64,000 nt of DNA from positions 1 through 64,000 of the forward strand of contig NZ_AUEZ01000051.1 in assembly GCF_000426245.1 (NCBI RefSeq), in the 5' to 3' direction. Positions 44,493 through 54,223 of the stretch are shown here, piece after piece (within the stretch, counting starts at the first letter, position 1; the number at the start of each line of letters is the position of its first letter). The position numbers and the translations under genes are program-made. The notes under the pieces are model-generated. The model was not told the origin of the DNA, did no database searches, and saw only the letters and a program-made list of their open reading frames with translations. The DNA is from Bradyrhizobium sp. Ai1a-2. GTDB lineage: Bacteria; Pseudomonadota; Alphaproteobacteria; Rhizobiales; Xanthobacteraceae.

Positions 44493-44903
44493 CTACTTCG
44501 GCTCCAGCTTCAGCGCGGCCGAGTTGATGCAATAGCGCAGACCGGTCGGGCCGGGGCCGTCGGGGAAGACGTGGCCGAGATGGCCGCTGCATTTCGAGCA
44601 GAGCACTTCCGTGCGGACCATGCCGTGGCTCAAGTCGGTCTCCTCGTCGACATGGCTCTCCGCGGACGGCTGCGTGAAGCTCGGCCAGCCGCAGCCGGAA
44701 TCGAACTTGGCATCGGACTCGAACAAGGTCTGGCCGCAGCCGGCGCAGACATACGTGCCCTTGCGCTGATCATGCTCGTATTCGCCGGTGAAGGGACGCT
44801 CGGTCGCCTTCTCGCGCAGCACCGCATATTGCATCGGCGTCAATTCCTTGCGCCATTCGGTGTCGCTCTTGACGACCTTGTCTGGGGTCTTGGTGTCGGA
44901 CAT
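44493..44903 (-). CDS. msrB: Peptide-methionine (R)-S-oxide reductase MsrB
   Basis: A 136-aa enzyme reducing the R-epimer of methionine sulfoxide in proteins. The catalytic cysteine lies in RYCINSAALKL near the C-terminus. Two CxxC pairs (CAGCG and CSKCSG) bind structural zinc, and GWPSF and HGMVRTEV form the pocket. No signal peptide, so cytosolic. ATG 44903 has GGGAG 6 bases upstream. It faces the same direction as msrA, with a repeat between them, so both epimers are covered by neighbouring genes. Confidence 0.94.
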   Translation of the reverse strand: MSDTKTPDKVVKSDTEWRKELTPMQYAVLREKATERPFTGEYEHDQRKGTYVCAGCGQTLFESDAKFDSGCGWPSFTQPSAESHVDEETDLSHGMVRTEVLCSKCSGHLGHVFPDGPGPTGLRYCINSAALKLEPK

Positions 44904-44923
44904 GAAAACTCCCATGGTTAAAT

Positions 44924-45008
44924 CGTCATTGCGAGCGGAGCGAAGCAAGCCATCCGTCCACTCGCGGAGGCAATGGATTGCTTCGTCGCTTCGCTCCTCG
45001 CAATGACG
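44924..45008. repeat. Dispersed palindromic repeat, family B
   Basis: CGTCATTGCGAGCGGAGCGAAGC and TTCGCTCCTCGCAATGACG arms with inner GGCAATGGATTGCTTCG, between msrB and msrA. Confidence 0.88.
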
Positions 45009-45021
45009 GCCACTGTGTCGC

Positions 45022-45741
45022 TCAATTCGTGACCTTGGTGTTGCCGACCAGTGTCGGCTTCTCGATGTAGTTCTCCGCGAAGATCTTCTTCAGGTTCTGG
45101 ACCTTCGGGATGTCGTTATACGCAATATAGGGTTGGTTGGGGTGCAGCGTCAGGTAGTCCTGGTGATAGGCCTCCGCCGGATAGAAGCCCTGCAGCGTGC
45201 CGACCTTGGTCACGATCGGCTTCTTATAGACTTTGGCGGCGTTGAGCTGGGCGATATAGGCCTCCGCCACCTTCTTCTGGTCGTCGTTGGTGACGAAGAT
45301 CGCCGAGCGGTATTGCGTGCCGGTGTCCGGACCCTGGCGGTTCAACTGCGTCGGGTCGTGCGCGACCGAGAAGTAGATCTGGAGGAGCTTGCCGTAGGAG
45401 ACCTGCTTCGGGTCGTACTTGATCTCGACCGATTCCGCGTGCCCGGTCGTGCCGCTGGAGACCGTGTTGTAGTCTGCGGTGGCCTTGGTGCCGCCAGCAT
45501 AGCCGGAAACCGCGCTGACGACGCCGGCGGTGTGCTGGAACACGCCCTGCACGCCCCAGAAGCAGCCGCCCGCGAGCACCGCGGTCTGGATGCCATCGGC
45601 GGATTTGGCATCGACCGTCGGAGCGGGAATGATCACGGCGTCCTCAGCGGCGCGCGAGGGGACCGCGGCGAAGGAGGCGATGGCCAGCGCGCCGAGGGCG
45701 GCAGCGCCGAGCGACAGACGGCGGAACGGGCGAGGGGACAT
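45022..45741 (-). CDS. msrA: Exported peptide-methionine (S)-S-oxide reductase MsrA
   Basis: A 239-aa enzyme for the S-epimer of methionine sulfoxide. A signal peptide (LSLGAAALGALAIASFAAV, cleavage near SRA-AED) directs it to the periplasm. The catalytic motif GGCFWGVQG is at about residue 59, and GTQYRSAIF and GFYPAEAYHQDYL complete the family pattern. The catalytic cysteine is intact. Periplasmic MsrA beside cytosolic MsrB suggests repair in two compartments. Confidence 0.92.
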   Translation of the reverse strand: MSPRPFRRLSLGAAALGALAIASFAAVPSRAAEDAVIIPAPTVDAKSADGIQTAVLAGGCFWGVQGVFQHTAGVVSAVSGYAGGTKATADYNTVSSGTTGHAESVEIKYDPKQVSYGKLLQIYFSVAHDPTQLNRQGPDTGTQYRSAIFVTNDDQKKVAEAYIAQLNAAKVYKKPIVTKVGTLQGFYPAEAYHQDYLTLHPNQPYIAYNDIPKVQNLKKIFAENYIEKPTLVGNTKVTN

Positions 45742-45887
45742 GGTTTCCTCTTTGGATGGGAGGGCGGGGCCAGTCTAGAACGGAAGCCGGGTTTCGGAAA
45801 TCGGGCGGTCTTCCCCCTGGATGCCGAAGATACGGGCAGGGGACGGGTTTGTTACAGCCGGACGGACACGAGTCTGTGAACCCAGCT

Positions 45888-45971
45888 GTCATTGCGAGGA
45901 GCGAAAGCGACGAAGCAATCCATGCCTCCGCAAGCGGTGAAATGGATTGCTTCGCTGCACTCGCAATGACG
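45888..45971. repeat. Dispersed palindromic repeat, family B
   Basis: GTCATTGCGAGGAGCGAAAGCGACGAAGCAATCCATG and the inverse arm ATGGATTGCTTCGCTGCACTCGCAATGAC, between msrA and the helicase gene, 11 bp after the helicase stop. Confidence 0.88.
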
Positions 45972-45982
45972 GAGGAGAGGGG

Positions 45983-47092
45983 TCACACCACCACGGAGAG
46001 CCGCTTCGCCGCGCGGGTGATGCCGGTGTACAGCCACCTCGCGCGGCTGTCCTGGAACGCAAAGCTTTCGTCGAACAGCACGACGTCGTCCCATTGCGAG
46101 CCCTGCGACTTGTGCACGGTGAGCACATAGCCGTAGTCGAATTCGTCGTAGGGCTTGCGCTGTTCCCACGGGATGGTCTCGATCGCGCCGCCGAAGCATT
46201 CGCCGCGCACCGAGACCTTGGTGACCTTGTGGCCGAAATCCTCGTCCGGCATCACGCGCATGGTGATGATCTTGGATTTCGATTGCGCGCGCGCTTTCAC
46301 CCGCCACAGACCTCCGTTGAACAGGCCTTTCTTGCGGTTGTTGCGCAGGCAGACCAGCTTGTCGCCGGCGACCGGCAGGGGATCCTCGATGTTCTGCCGC
46401 TGCCGCATCCGCATGTTGTAGGCGCGGCGGGTGTTGTTGCGGCCGACCAGCACCTGGTCGGCGTTCATGACGCGCTCGGGATCGAGCTCGTTGCGCGGCA
46501 CCACCTCGCTCTCGCCGTGGCGGCCGATCTCGAGCTCGCGACCTTCGCGGATGTCCATCGACATCCGCACGATCGGATCGTCCTGCGCCTGCCGGTGCAC
46601 CTCGGTCAGCATCGCGTCGGGCTCGGCATTGGTGAAGAAGCCGGCGCCCTGGATCGGCGGAAGCTGCGCGGGATCGCCGAGCACCAGCAGCGGACAGTCG
46701 AACGACATCAGGTCGCGGCCGAGCTCGGCGTCCACCATCGAGCACTCGTCGATCACGATCAGTTTTGCCTTTGATGCCGGCGCGTCGTCCCACAATTCGA
46801 AGGTCGGCTGCTCGACGCCGGACTCGCGGGCGCGGTAGATCAGGGAATGGATGGTGGAGGCGCTCTCGCAACCCTTGTTGCGCATCACCAGCGCGGCCTT
46901 GCCGGTGAACGCCGCGAATTTGACCTCGCCGTCGACGCCTTCAGCGATGTGGCGCGCCAGCGTGGTCTTACCGGTGCCGGCATAGCCGAACAGGCGGAAG
47001 ATCGGCGGCGTGCCGTTCCTGCCGGGTTTTGCCTTGAGCCAGTCGGCGACGGCTTGGAGCGCGGAATCCTGATGCGGCGTAAAGGTGGTCAT
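45983..47092 (-). CDS. RecD-like ATP-dependent DNA helicase
   Basis: A 369-aa superfamily 1 helicase. Walker A is GYAGTGKTTLARHI (about residues 36-49), Walker B VIDECSMVD, and motif III GDPAQLPPI. The C-terminal UvrD-like domain has VLTVHKSQGSQWDDVVLF and the closing YTGITRAAKRL. It resembles short RecD2/Dda-like 5'-3' helicases without RecBC partners. ATG 47092 precedes the conserved TPHQDSALQAVADWL start; the longer frame is unlikely. It stands alone between msrA and the nap operon. Confidence 0.87.
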   Translation of the reverse strand: MTTFTPHQDSALQAVADWLKAKPGRNGTPPIFRLFGYAGTGKTTLARHIAEGVDGEVKFAAFTGKAALVMRNKGCESASTIHSLIYRARESGVEQPTFELWDDAPASKAKLIVIDECSMVDAELGRDLMSFDCPLLVLGDPAQLPPIQGAGFFTNAEPDAMLTEVHRQAQDDPIVRMSMDIREGRELEIGRHGESEVVPRNELDPERVMNADQVLVGRNNTRRAYNMRMRQRQNIEDPLPVAGDKLVCLRNNRKKGLFNGGLWRVKARAQSKSKIITMRVMPDEDFGHKVTKVSVRGECFGGAIETIPWEQRKPYDEFDYGYVLTVHKSQGSQWDDVVLFDESFAFQDSRARWLYTGITRAAKRLSVVV

Positions 47093-47205
47093 GGGTCTCG
47101 GCGGAGGAGAGGACGGGCGGGCGACGCCCGCCACGACTCGGTCTCTCAACCTAGCCATTCACGCCGCCGGCGCAAGGTGCCGGCTGGCGCCCCGGGATAC
47201 CCAGA

Positions 47206-47841
47206 CTACTGCCAGCCGGGAACGCCGCGCATGTCCGGGAGATGGTGCGCGATGCCCTTGTGGCAATCGATACAGGTCTTCTCGCCCGTGAACAGGAAGC
47301 GCTGATGCGCCACGCTCGCCCGCGGCGACTGCTTGGTGATGTCCATCGATTGCGCGCTGTGGCAGTTGCGGCATTCGAGCGAATCATTGGCCTTGAACCG
47401 CGCCCATTCGTGCAGCGCGAGCTCGAGGCGGTTGTCGACGAACTTGTCGCGGGTGTCGATGCTACCGAAGATGTGGCCCCAGACTTCCTTGGAGGCCTGC
47501 ATCTTGCGAGCGATCTTGTCGGTCCAATTGTGCGGGACATGGCAGTCCGGGCAGCTTGCGCGCACGCCGGAGCGGTTGGTGAAGTGAATCGTGGACTTCA
47601 GTTCGGCAAAGACGTTGTCACGCATCTCGTGACAGCCAGTGCAGAATTTTTCGGTGTTGGTCAGTTCCAGCGCGGTGTTGAAGCCGCCCCAGAAGATCAC
47701 GCCGGCGACGAAGCCGGCGAGCACCAGCACGCCGAGCCCGAACACCGAGCTCGGCCGGATCAGCACGTCCCATAATTCGAGAGCAAAGCTCCACGCCCGC
47801 GCAAACCAGCCTTGGCGGGGCGCCTTGTCGACGTCGCTCAT
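47206..47841 (-). CDS. napC: Tetraheme c-type cytochrome NapC
   Basis: Membrane-anchored quinol oxidase of 211 aa that passes electrons to NapB/NapA. One N-terminal membrane helix (about residues 30-50) is followed by four heme-binding motifs: CTGCH, CPDCH, CRNCH and CIDCH. Its start overlaps the napB stop by 4 bp (ATGA), so it is translationally coupled as the last gene of napEDABC. Confidence 0.95.
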   Translation of the reverse strand: MSDVDKAPRQGWFARAWSFALELWDVLIRPSSVFGLGVLVLAGFVAGVIFWGGFNTALELTNTEKFCTGCHEMRDNVFAELKSTIHFTNRSGVRASCPDCHVPHNWTDKIARKMQASKEVWGHIFGSIDTRDKFVDNRLELALHEWARFKANDSLECRNCHSAQSMDITKQSPRASVAHQRFLFTGEKTCIDCHKGIAHHLPDMRGVPGWQ

Positions 47842-48308
47842 CGGTGGCCACCCGGCGCTGGGCGGTTCAGGATGCTGTCGATGTCGACGAAATCATTGGT
47901 CACCGGCGGCGTCGTGACATTCTGCGGGACGTGACACTCCGTGCAGAAGTAGCGTCGCGGCGACACCGAGGCGAGGAACTGGCCGTCGCGATCCATGAAA
48001 TGGGTGATGCTCACCATCGGCGCCTGCGATTCGCCGGTGCGGGCGCGGGCGTGGCAGGACAGGCATTTGTTGCCGTTCATGTCGACCTGGTAGCCGTCGA
48101 TCGAGTGCGGGATCACCGGCGGCTGCTCCGGGTAGTTGCGGATCTCCCGTTCCGCGGTGTTGCGCATCGGCGTCATCGGCGGCGCCGGTCCCTCCTCGTT
48201 GAGCGGAGTGGGACCGCGCAGGCTGGACGTGACGCCTTGTGCGAGCAACGTGCTCGAGGCGGCGACAAGCGCAACGGCGAGAACAACGATAGCGGACTTT
48301 CCGGTCAT
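47838..48308 (-). CDS. napB: Diheme cytochrome c NapB
   Basis: Periplasmic small subunit of nitrate reductase, 156 aa. A signal peptide (IVVLAVALVAASSTLLAQG) is followed by two heme sites, CLSCH and CTECH, and the MVSITHFMDRDGQFLASVSPRRYFCTECHVPQ core with axial histidines. ATG 48308 overlaps the napA stop by 4 bp, so all structural nap genes are coupled. Confidence 0.94.
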   Translation of the reverse strand: MTGKSAIVVLAVALVAASSTLLAQGVTSSLRGPTPLNEEGPAPPMTPMRNTAEREIRNYPEQPPVIPHSIDGYQVDMNGNKCLSCHARARTGESQAPMVSITHFMDRDGQFLASVSPRRYFCTECHVPQNVTTPPVTNDFVDIDSILNRPAPGGHR

Positions 48309-50817
48309 GTCGTCGTCACCTTCTCGATGCGCACGGCGCATTTCTTGTAGTCGGTCTGCAGCGACAGCGGATCGGTCGCGTCCAGCGTCACCTTGTTGAT
48401 GAGCTTGGATTCATCGAACCAAGGCACGAACACCAGGCCACGCGGCGGCCGGTCGCGGCCGCGCGTCTCCAGCCGGACTCGGATGAAGCCGCGGCGGGAC
48501 TCCACCTTGACCTCGTCGCCGCGGCGCAGCTTCAGGTCAGTGGCATCGTCGGGGTGCATGAAGCAGACCGCTTCAGGGAAAGCCCGGTAAAGCTCGGGGA
48601 CGCGGCGGGTCATGGTGCCGGAGTGCCAATGCTCCAGCACGCGGCCGGTCGAGAGCCAGAACGGAAAGTCCTTGTCGGGCGATTCCGCCGCCGGCTCGTA
48701 GGGCAGCGCGAAGATCCGCGCCTTGCCGTCCGGAAAGCCGTAGAACTGCACACCGCTGCCCTGCTGGACATAGGGGTCGAGCCCCTCGCGGAAGCGCCAG
48801 CGGGTCTCCTGGCCGTTGACCACCGGCCAGCGCAATCCGCGGACCTGATGATAGGTGTCGTACGGCGCGAGGTCGTGGCCGTGACCGCGTCCGAACGAGG
48901 CATACTCCTCGAACAGGCCTTTCTGGACATAGAAGCCGTAGGCCTTGGCCTCCTGATTAACGTAGCCGGCCTCGATGTCGGTGACCGGGAATTTGTCGAC
49001 CTGGCCGTTGCGGTAGAGGATGTCGAACAGCGTCTTGCCGCGATACTCCGGCATCTTCGCGATCAGTTCTTCCGGCCACACTTCCTCGACCTTGAAGCGT
49101 TTGGAGAATTCCATGAGCTGCCAGAGGTCGGAGCGCGCCTCGCCCGGCGCCGAGACCAGTTGGTGCCAGGTGTGGGTGCGGCGCTCGGCGTTGCCATAGG
49201 CGCCTTCCTTCTCGACCCACATCGCGGCCGGCAGGATGAGGTCGGCGGCGAGCGCCGTCACGGTCGGATAGGCGTCCGACACCACGATGAAGTTCTCGGG
49301 ATTGCGATAGCCGGGATAGGTCTCCTCGTTGCCGTTGGCGGCGGCCTGCAGGTTGTTGTTGACCTGGATCCAGTAGGCGTTGAGCAGCCCGTCCTTCAGC
49401 ATCCGGTTCTGCAGCACGGCGTGATAGCCGGGCTTGTCGGGGATGGTGCCTTCCGGAAGCTTCCAGATGTGCTCGGCCTTCGCGCGATGCTCCTTGTTGG
49501 TCACGACCATGTCTGCCGGCAGGCGGTGCGAGAAGGTGCCGACCTCGCGCGCGGTGCCGCAGGCCGATGGCTGCCCGGTCAGCGAGAACGGGCTGTTGCC
49601 GGCTCGGAGATTTTTCCGGTGAGAAGGTGGATGTTGTAGACGAGGTTGTTGCACCAGACGCCACGGGTGTGCTGGTTGAAGCCCATGGTCCAGAAGCTCG
49701 TGACCTTGACCTTCGGATCCGCATAGAGCTCGGCCAGGGCTTGCAGCCGGTTGAGCGGGACGTCGGCCATCTCGGCCGCCTTCTCCAGCGTGTAATCCGA
49801 GAGGAACTTGACGTATTCGTCATAGCTGATGTCCTGGGCATCGTTGGCCTTGGCGCGGCCGGTCGCCTTCTTCTCCAGCGGATGGTCGGGCCGCAGGCCG
49901 TAACCGATATCGGTCTGGCCGCGCTTGAACAGCGTGTGCTTGTTGACGAAATCCTTGTTGACCCGCCCGGTCTTGACGATGTGGTTGGCGATCGCGTTGA
50001 GCAGATAGAGATCGGTCTGCGGCTTGAACACCAGCCCGATGTCGGCGAGATCGAACGAGCGGTGCTCGAACGTGGAAAGCACGGCGACGCGCACATGCGG
50101 CGCGGAGAGGCGTCGGTCGGCGACCCGAGTCCACAGGATCGGGTGCATCTCAGCCATGTTCGAGCCCCACAGCACGAAGGCGTCGGCGGCCTCGATGTCG
50201 TCATAGCAGCCCATTGGCTCGTCGATGCCGAACGTGCGCATGAAGCCGACCGCGGCGGAGGCCATGCAATGCCGCGCATTGGGATCGATGTTGTTGGAGC
50301 GGAAGCCGGCCTTGAACAGCTTCGATGCGGCGTAGCCTTCGAAGATCGTCCATTGGCCGGAGCCGAACATGCCGATGCCGCTCGGTCCGCGCTTCTTCAG
50401 CGCCGCTTTGAACTTCTCCGCCATCACGTCGAAGGCCTCGTCCCACGAGACTTCGGTGAAGTCGCCGTCCTTGTCGTACTTGCCGTCCTTCTTGCGCAGC
50501 AAAGGCTTGGTCAGGCGATCATGGCCGTACATGATCTTGGAGAGGAAGTAGCCCTTGACGCAATTCAGACCGCGATTGACTTCCGATTTGATGTCGCCAT
50601 GGGTGGCGACGACGCGGTTGTCCTTGGTCGCGACCATCACGCTGCAGCCGGTGCCGCAGAAGCGGCACGGCGCCTTGTCCCACTTCAATTCGCTCTCGGC
50701 GCGCTCGGTGACGAGGTTGGCGGCACCTGCCGCAACCGGCATGCCTCCGGCGAGCGCCGCCATCGCGGCGGCTTCCAGCTTCAGGACCTGGCGGCGATCC
50801 AGTTTGGGGGCAGTCAT
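48305..50817 (-). pseudogene. napA: Periplasmic nitrate reductase catalytic subunit NapA, broken by a 1-base deletion
   Basis: Molybdenum bis-MGD enzyme reducing nitrate to nitrite in the periplasm. The first frame (50817 down to 49579) gives a twin-arginine signal (RRQVLK), the 4Fe-4S motif CRFCGTGC and about 400 residues, ending ISEP then six foreign residues and a stop. The second frame resumes exactly with NSPFSLTGQPSACGTAREVG and runs to the normal end at 48305. One G is missing in the GCCGG run at about 49597-49602; restoring it gives ISEP-GNSPFS and an 837-aa protein of normal length. No other defect is seen. Either a recent inactivating mutation or a sequencing/assembly error. The downstream napB start overlaps its stop codon. 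Confidence 0.9.
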
Positions 50818-50860
50818 GGCGTTTCCTTCCCTTCATCAAGGGGCGTCCGATCACGTGTCA

Positions 50861-51187
50861 TCACACGGTATCGGCGTCGACGGCGTGGAACACGAGCGAG
50901 GCGGAATAGACGTTGGGCAGCGCGGAAATCGCATTGAGGGTCGCGCCGAGCGAGCCCACATCGGGCGCATCCACGACGACCACGAGCTTGCCTTTCTCAT
51001 CGCGGCCGTAAATCTCGCAGCCGCGCAGTGCCGTGATCGCGGCCTCGGTGGCATCGAGCCGGTCAGGCCGGGTCTGCACCAGGATGCTGGCGATCTCGCC
51101 ACCGGGCGGCGGCACGACAGGGTCGGTTTGCAGGACGCGGCCCGTGATGAGTGCTCGGCGATCGATGTTGGTTTGAGCTCTGATCAT
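50861..51187 (-). CDS. napD: NapD, NapA-specific maturation chaperone
   Basis: A 108-aa cytosolic protein that binds the twin-arginine signal of NapA and holds it until the cofactor is inserted. The ferredoxin-like fold is indicated by EIASILVQTRPDRLDATEAAITALRGCEIYGRDEKGKLVVVVDA and the closing VYSASLVFHAVD strand. The Arg-rich N-terminal extension is typical of rhizobial NapD. Placed directly before napA. Confidence 0.9.
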   Translation of the reverse strand: MIRAQTNIDRRALITGRVLQTDPVVPPPGGEIASILVQTRPDRLDATEAAITALRGCEIYGRDEKGKLVVVVDAPDVGSLGATLNAISALPNVYSASLVFHAVDADTV

Positions 51188-51215
51188 GTCGGGTGTTCCT
51201 TGAGAGGTCGGCTGG

Positions 51216-51401
51216 TCAATGTGGCGGGGGAGGGCCCGGCGGGCCCGCGATCATCTGGTAGATCCACACAGCAAGGCCATAGCTGCCCACTGTGGCCACG
51301 GCCAAAGCAGGCATCACAACTGCCGTCAGAAAAAGAAACGCAAAGATCTCCATGCGCCTGCGGCGTGGTCTCGCGCTCGCATCGTCGCTGGTTGCCGACA
51401 T
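51216..51401 (-). CDS. napE: NapE, small membrane subunit
   Basis: A 61-aa single-span membrane protein: a charged N-terminus SARPRRRRMEIFAFLFLTAVVMPALAVATVGSYGLAVWIYQMIAG with a short Pro-rich tail. It is the first gene of napEDABC, as in Bradyrhizobium and Paracoccus. Exact function unknown; the name rests on position and sequence type. Confidence 0.85.
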   Translation of the reverse strand: MSATSDDASARPRRRRMEIFAFLFLTAVVMPALAVATVGSYGLAVWIYQMIAGPPGPPPPH

Positions 51402-51483
51402 ACGTCGTCTCGCTTCAATTCAGATTGTGCGGGGGAAGGCCTCGTTGCCTTCCTTAGAAGTAACGGTGCTGCAATATTTTAGC

Positions 51484-51497
51484 ACTGATCCAGATCA
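51484..51497 (-). promoter_or_regulatory. FNR/FixK-type box upstream of napE
   Basis: Read on the minus strand: TTGATCTGGATCAG, matching TTGAT-N4-ATCAA at all but the last base. It is centred about 90 bp before the napE start, the usual place for a FixK2-controlled anaerobic promoter, so microaerobic induction of nap is expected. Confidence 0.72.
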
Positions 51498-51668
51498 ATG
51501 CGCGCCAACATTGTATACGCGCGGAGCGGATTCGGCGGCTCCGCAACCGGCAAGGTTACCGTTTGGTTGCAGTGCGCATGTTCCGCCACCCGGAATTGGC
51601 AAAGGCTGGACTTCGCGTGCCCCGGCAATACACTGAGGCAAACAAACAATAAGTACGGGAGCGACGCC

Positions 51669-52883
51669 ATGAAATTCGGCATCTTCTACGAGCTGCAACT
51701 GCCGCGTCCATGGAACGAGGCCGACGAGCTCAGGCTCTACCAGGACGCATTGACGCAGCTCGGGACCGCCGACCGGCTCGGGTACGACTATGCCTGGGTC
51801 GTGGAACACCACTTCCTTGAAGAATACTCGCACTCGCCGGCACCGGAATCGTTCCTGGCTGCGGCAAGCCAGCGCACCCGGAACATCCGGCTCGGGCACG
51901 GCATCCTGCAACTCACGACCAACCATCCCGCGCGCGTCGCCGAGCGGGTCGCAGTCCTCGATCTCCTCAGCAACGGCCGTTGCGAGTTCGGCATGGGCGA
52001 GAGCGCCTCGATCACCGAGCTGACGCCGTTCGGCCGTGACATGGAGACCAAGCGCGAGGTGTTCGAAGAGGCGGTCTCGGCGATCTTCCCGATGTTCACC
52101 AAGGTCGGCACCGAGCATCACGGCAAATATTTCGACATCCCCTTGCGCAACGTGGTGCCGAAGCCGGTGCAGAAGCCGCATCCGCCGCTCTGGATGGCGT
52201 GCTCGCAATTGCCGACCATCGAGCGCGCCGGGCAGCACGGCTTCGGCGCGCTCGGCTTTCAGTTCGTCAGCGCGGACGCGGCGCATGCCTGGGTGCATGC
52301 CTATTACAACGCGATCACGAAGCGGCTGAAGAAGCTCGCCGACTACCAGATCAATCCGAACATGGCGCTGGTGTCGTTCTTCATGTGCGCCAAGACGGAC
52401 GAGGAAGCGCGCGCCCGCGCCGACGGCGCCACCTTCTTTCAGTTCGCGCTGCGCTACTATGGCGCGTCGCAGAACCGGCAGCGGCCTGCGCCGGGCACCG
52501 TCAACATGTGGGACGAGTACAACAGGTGGAAGCGCGACAATCCCGAAGCGCAGGAAGCTGCGTTGCGCGGCGGTCTGATCGGATCGCCTGAAACCATCCG
52601 CAAGAAGCTGCGCCGTTTCCGTACTTCCCACATCGACCAGGTGATCCTGCTCAACCAGGCCGGCAAGAACACGCACGAGCATATCTGCGAGTCGCTCGAA
52701 TTGTTCGCAAGCGAAGTGATGCCGGAGTTCCAGCATGATCCGGAACACGATGCGTGGAAGCAGGGTGTGATGAGCGGCGAGATCAAGCTCGAGGAAATCG
52801 ACACCGACGCGTTCAAGGACCGGTATGGCAAGCTGTCGATTAACCCCGGTTCGCCGGCGCAGAAAGCAGCAGCGACCGGCTGA
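51669..52883 (+). CDS. LLM-class flavin-dependent monooxygenase (luciferase-like)
   Basis: A 404-aa TIM-barrel flavoenzyme of the bacterial luciferase family: MKFGIFYELQLPRPW, WVVEHHFLEEYSHSPAPE, LGHGILQLTTNHPARVAERVAVLDLLSNGRCEFGMGE. It should use reduced FMN and oxygen. The long C-terminus (QHDPEHDAWKQG, LEEIDTDAFKDRYG) resembles a rhizobial group of unknown substrate rather than SsuD. ATG 51669 has GGGAG 7 bases upstream. It is divergent from napE and 0.35 kb upstream of the sulfonate operon, whose flavin reductase could supply FMNH2; that link is inference. Confidence 0.85.
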   Translation: MKFGIFYELQLPRPWNEADELRLYQDALTQLGTADRLGYDYAWVVEHHFLEEYSHSPAPESFLAAASQRTRNIRLGHGILQLTTNHPARVAERVAVLDLLSNGRCEFGMGESASITELTPFGRDMETKREVFEEAVSAIFPMFTKVGTEHHGKYFDIPLRNVVPKPVQKPHPPLWMACSQLPTIERAGQHGFGALGFQFVSADAAHAWVHAYYNAITKRLKKLADYQINPNMALVSFFMCAKTDEEARARADGATFFQFALRYYGASQNRQRPAPGTVNMWDEYNRWKRDNPEAQEAALRGGLIGSPETIRKKLRRFRTSHIDQVILLNQAGKNTHEHICESLELFASEVMPEFQHDPEHDAWKQGVMSGEIKLEEIDTDAFKDRYGKLSINPGSPAQKAAATG

Positions 52884-52910
52884 CGAGATTCTAGGCAGCG
52901 CCACACTACA

Positions 52911-53012
52911 CCGTCATGCCCGCGAAGGCGGGCATCCAGTACGCCGCGGCGCCTCGGCTCACGCTCCGGCGGTGGTGGTTACTGGATCGTCCGCCTTCGC
53001 GGACGATGACAG
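52911..53012. repeat. Dispersed palindromic repeat, family E
   Basis: CGTCATGCCCGCGAAGGCGGGCATCCAGTA and the inverse arm TACTGGATCGTCCGCCTTCGCGGACGATGACA. Second copy of the family at 4891. The rest of the 345-bp gap 52884-53228 holds only the presumed promoter of the sulfonate operon. Confidence 0.85.
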
Positions 53013-53228
53013 CGGAGAGCTGCTGCTGCATCCCGATTTTGTGAAGGAAAAATTTCGCTACGCACAATCCGCGCCTTGAAAGAAACCGCGCGTCCGGTGC
53101 CTGCATGGCAGTGCGCGCATCGCTATTTTTTTCGGGTGCTCGACAGCTTCATTCGCGCCCCCCATCATTCCCGAACGTCGCATTGATTGTGCGCCGATAA
53201 CGCGCTCGATCGTCGGGAGAATTTTGTA

Positions 53229-54179
53229 ATGAAGCGCCGTGAGTTCCTCAAGCTGTCGCTCGGCTCTGCAGCCGTCGCTGCGCTGCCCTTGCGCGCACGG
53301 GCCGAAGCGGCGGTGAAGGAAATTCGTATCGGCTACCAGAAGAGCGGCGTGCTGGTTATCGCGCGACAGCGCGCGACCTTGGAAGATCATTTCAAGTCGG
53401 TCGGCATCGAGGTGAAATGGGTCGAGTTCTCGTCGGGCCCGCCGATGATGGAAGCCATGAACGTCGGCAGCGTCGATTTCGGTGCGGTCGGCGACTCGCC
53501 GCCTGTCTTTGCGCAAGCTGCCGGCGCGGCCATCGTTTACGCGGCTGGCCAGCCCATCACCAATGGCCAGGGCATTCTGGTCCCGCAGAATTCGGCGATC
53601 CGTGCGATCGCCGATCTCAAGGGCAAGCGCGTCGGCTTCACCAAGGGTTCCAGCGCGCACAACATCGTGGTGCAGACGCTGGAAAAGGCCAGCCTCACCT
53701 ATAGCGACATTACCCCGGTCTATCTGACGCCGCCCGACGCGGGACCTGCGTTCGCCAATGGCAGCATCGACGCCTGGGCGATCTGGGATCCCTATTTCGC
53801 GATCGGCGAGACCAAGCAGAACGGCCGCATCCTGGTCAACGCCCATGAGATCACCAAGACCAACTCGTTCTTCATCGCCAACCGTGACTTCGCGAGGAAT
53901 CACGGACCTGTTCTGCAACAGGTTATCGACGTCCTCGCGTCAACGGCGAATTGGGCCGAGGCGCATCGCGACGAGGTCGCGAAATCGCTGAGTGCCGTCA
54001 CCGGAATCCCACTGGATATCCAGATCATCGCCGCCAAGCGGGCCGCGTTCAGGATCGGCCCCGTCACCGACGATATCGTCGCGACGCAGCAGGGCGTGGC
54101 CGACCGCTTCTTCAAGCTCGGCCTGATCCCGAGAGAGATCACGATCCGCGACATTGTTTGGCGCAACACACAGACCTGA
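53229..54179 (+). CDS. ssuA: Aliphatic sulfonate ABC transporter substrate-binding protein (SsuA-like, Tat-exported)
   Basis: A 316-aa periplasmic binding protein. A twin-arginine signal (KRREFLKLSLGSAAVAALPL, cleavage near RARA-EAA) precedes IRIGYQKSGVLVIARQRATLEDHFKSVGIEVKW, the family entry; SGPPMMEAMNVGSVDFGAVGDSPPVFAQ follows. It is the first gene of the sulfonate set and is about 50% identical by eye to the next gene, so the two arose by tandem duplication. ATG 53229 has GGGAG upstream. Sulfonates such as taurine or alkanesulfonates are the expected ligands. Confidence 0.88.
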   Translation: MKRREFLKLSLGSAAVAALPLRARAEAAVKEIRIGYQKSGVLVIARQRATLEDHFKSVGIEVKWVEFSSGPPMMEAMNVGSVDFGAVGDSPPVFAQAAGAAIVYAAGQPITNGQGILVPQNSAIRAIADLKGKRVGFTKGSSAHNIVVQTLEKASLTYSDITPVYLTPPDAGPAFANGSIDAWAIWDPYFAIGETKQNGRILVNAHEITKTNSFFIANRDFARNHGPVLQQVIDVLASTANWAEAHRDEVAKSLSAVTGIPLDIQIIAAKRAAFRIGPVTDDIVATQQGVADRFFKLGLIPREITIRDIVWRNTQT

Positions 54180-54223
54180 TTCTCATTCGAACCCAATTCC
54201 ATTCGAACCAAGGGAACGTCAGC

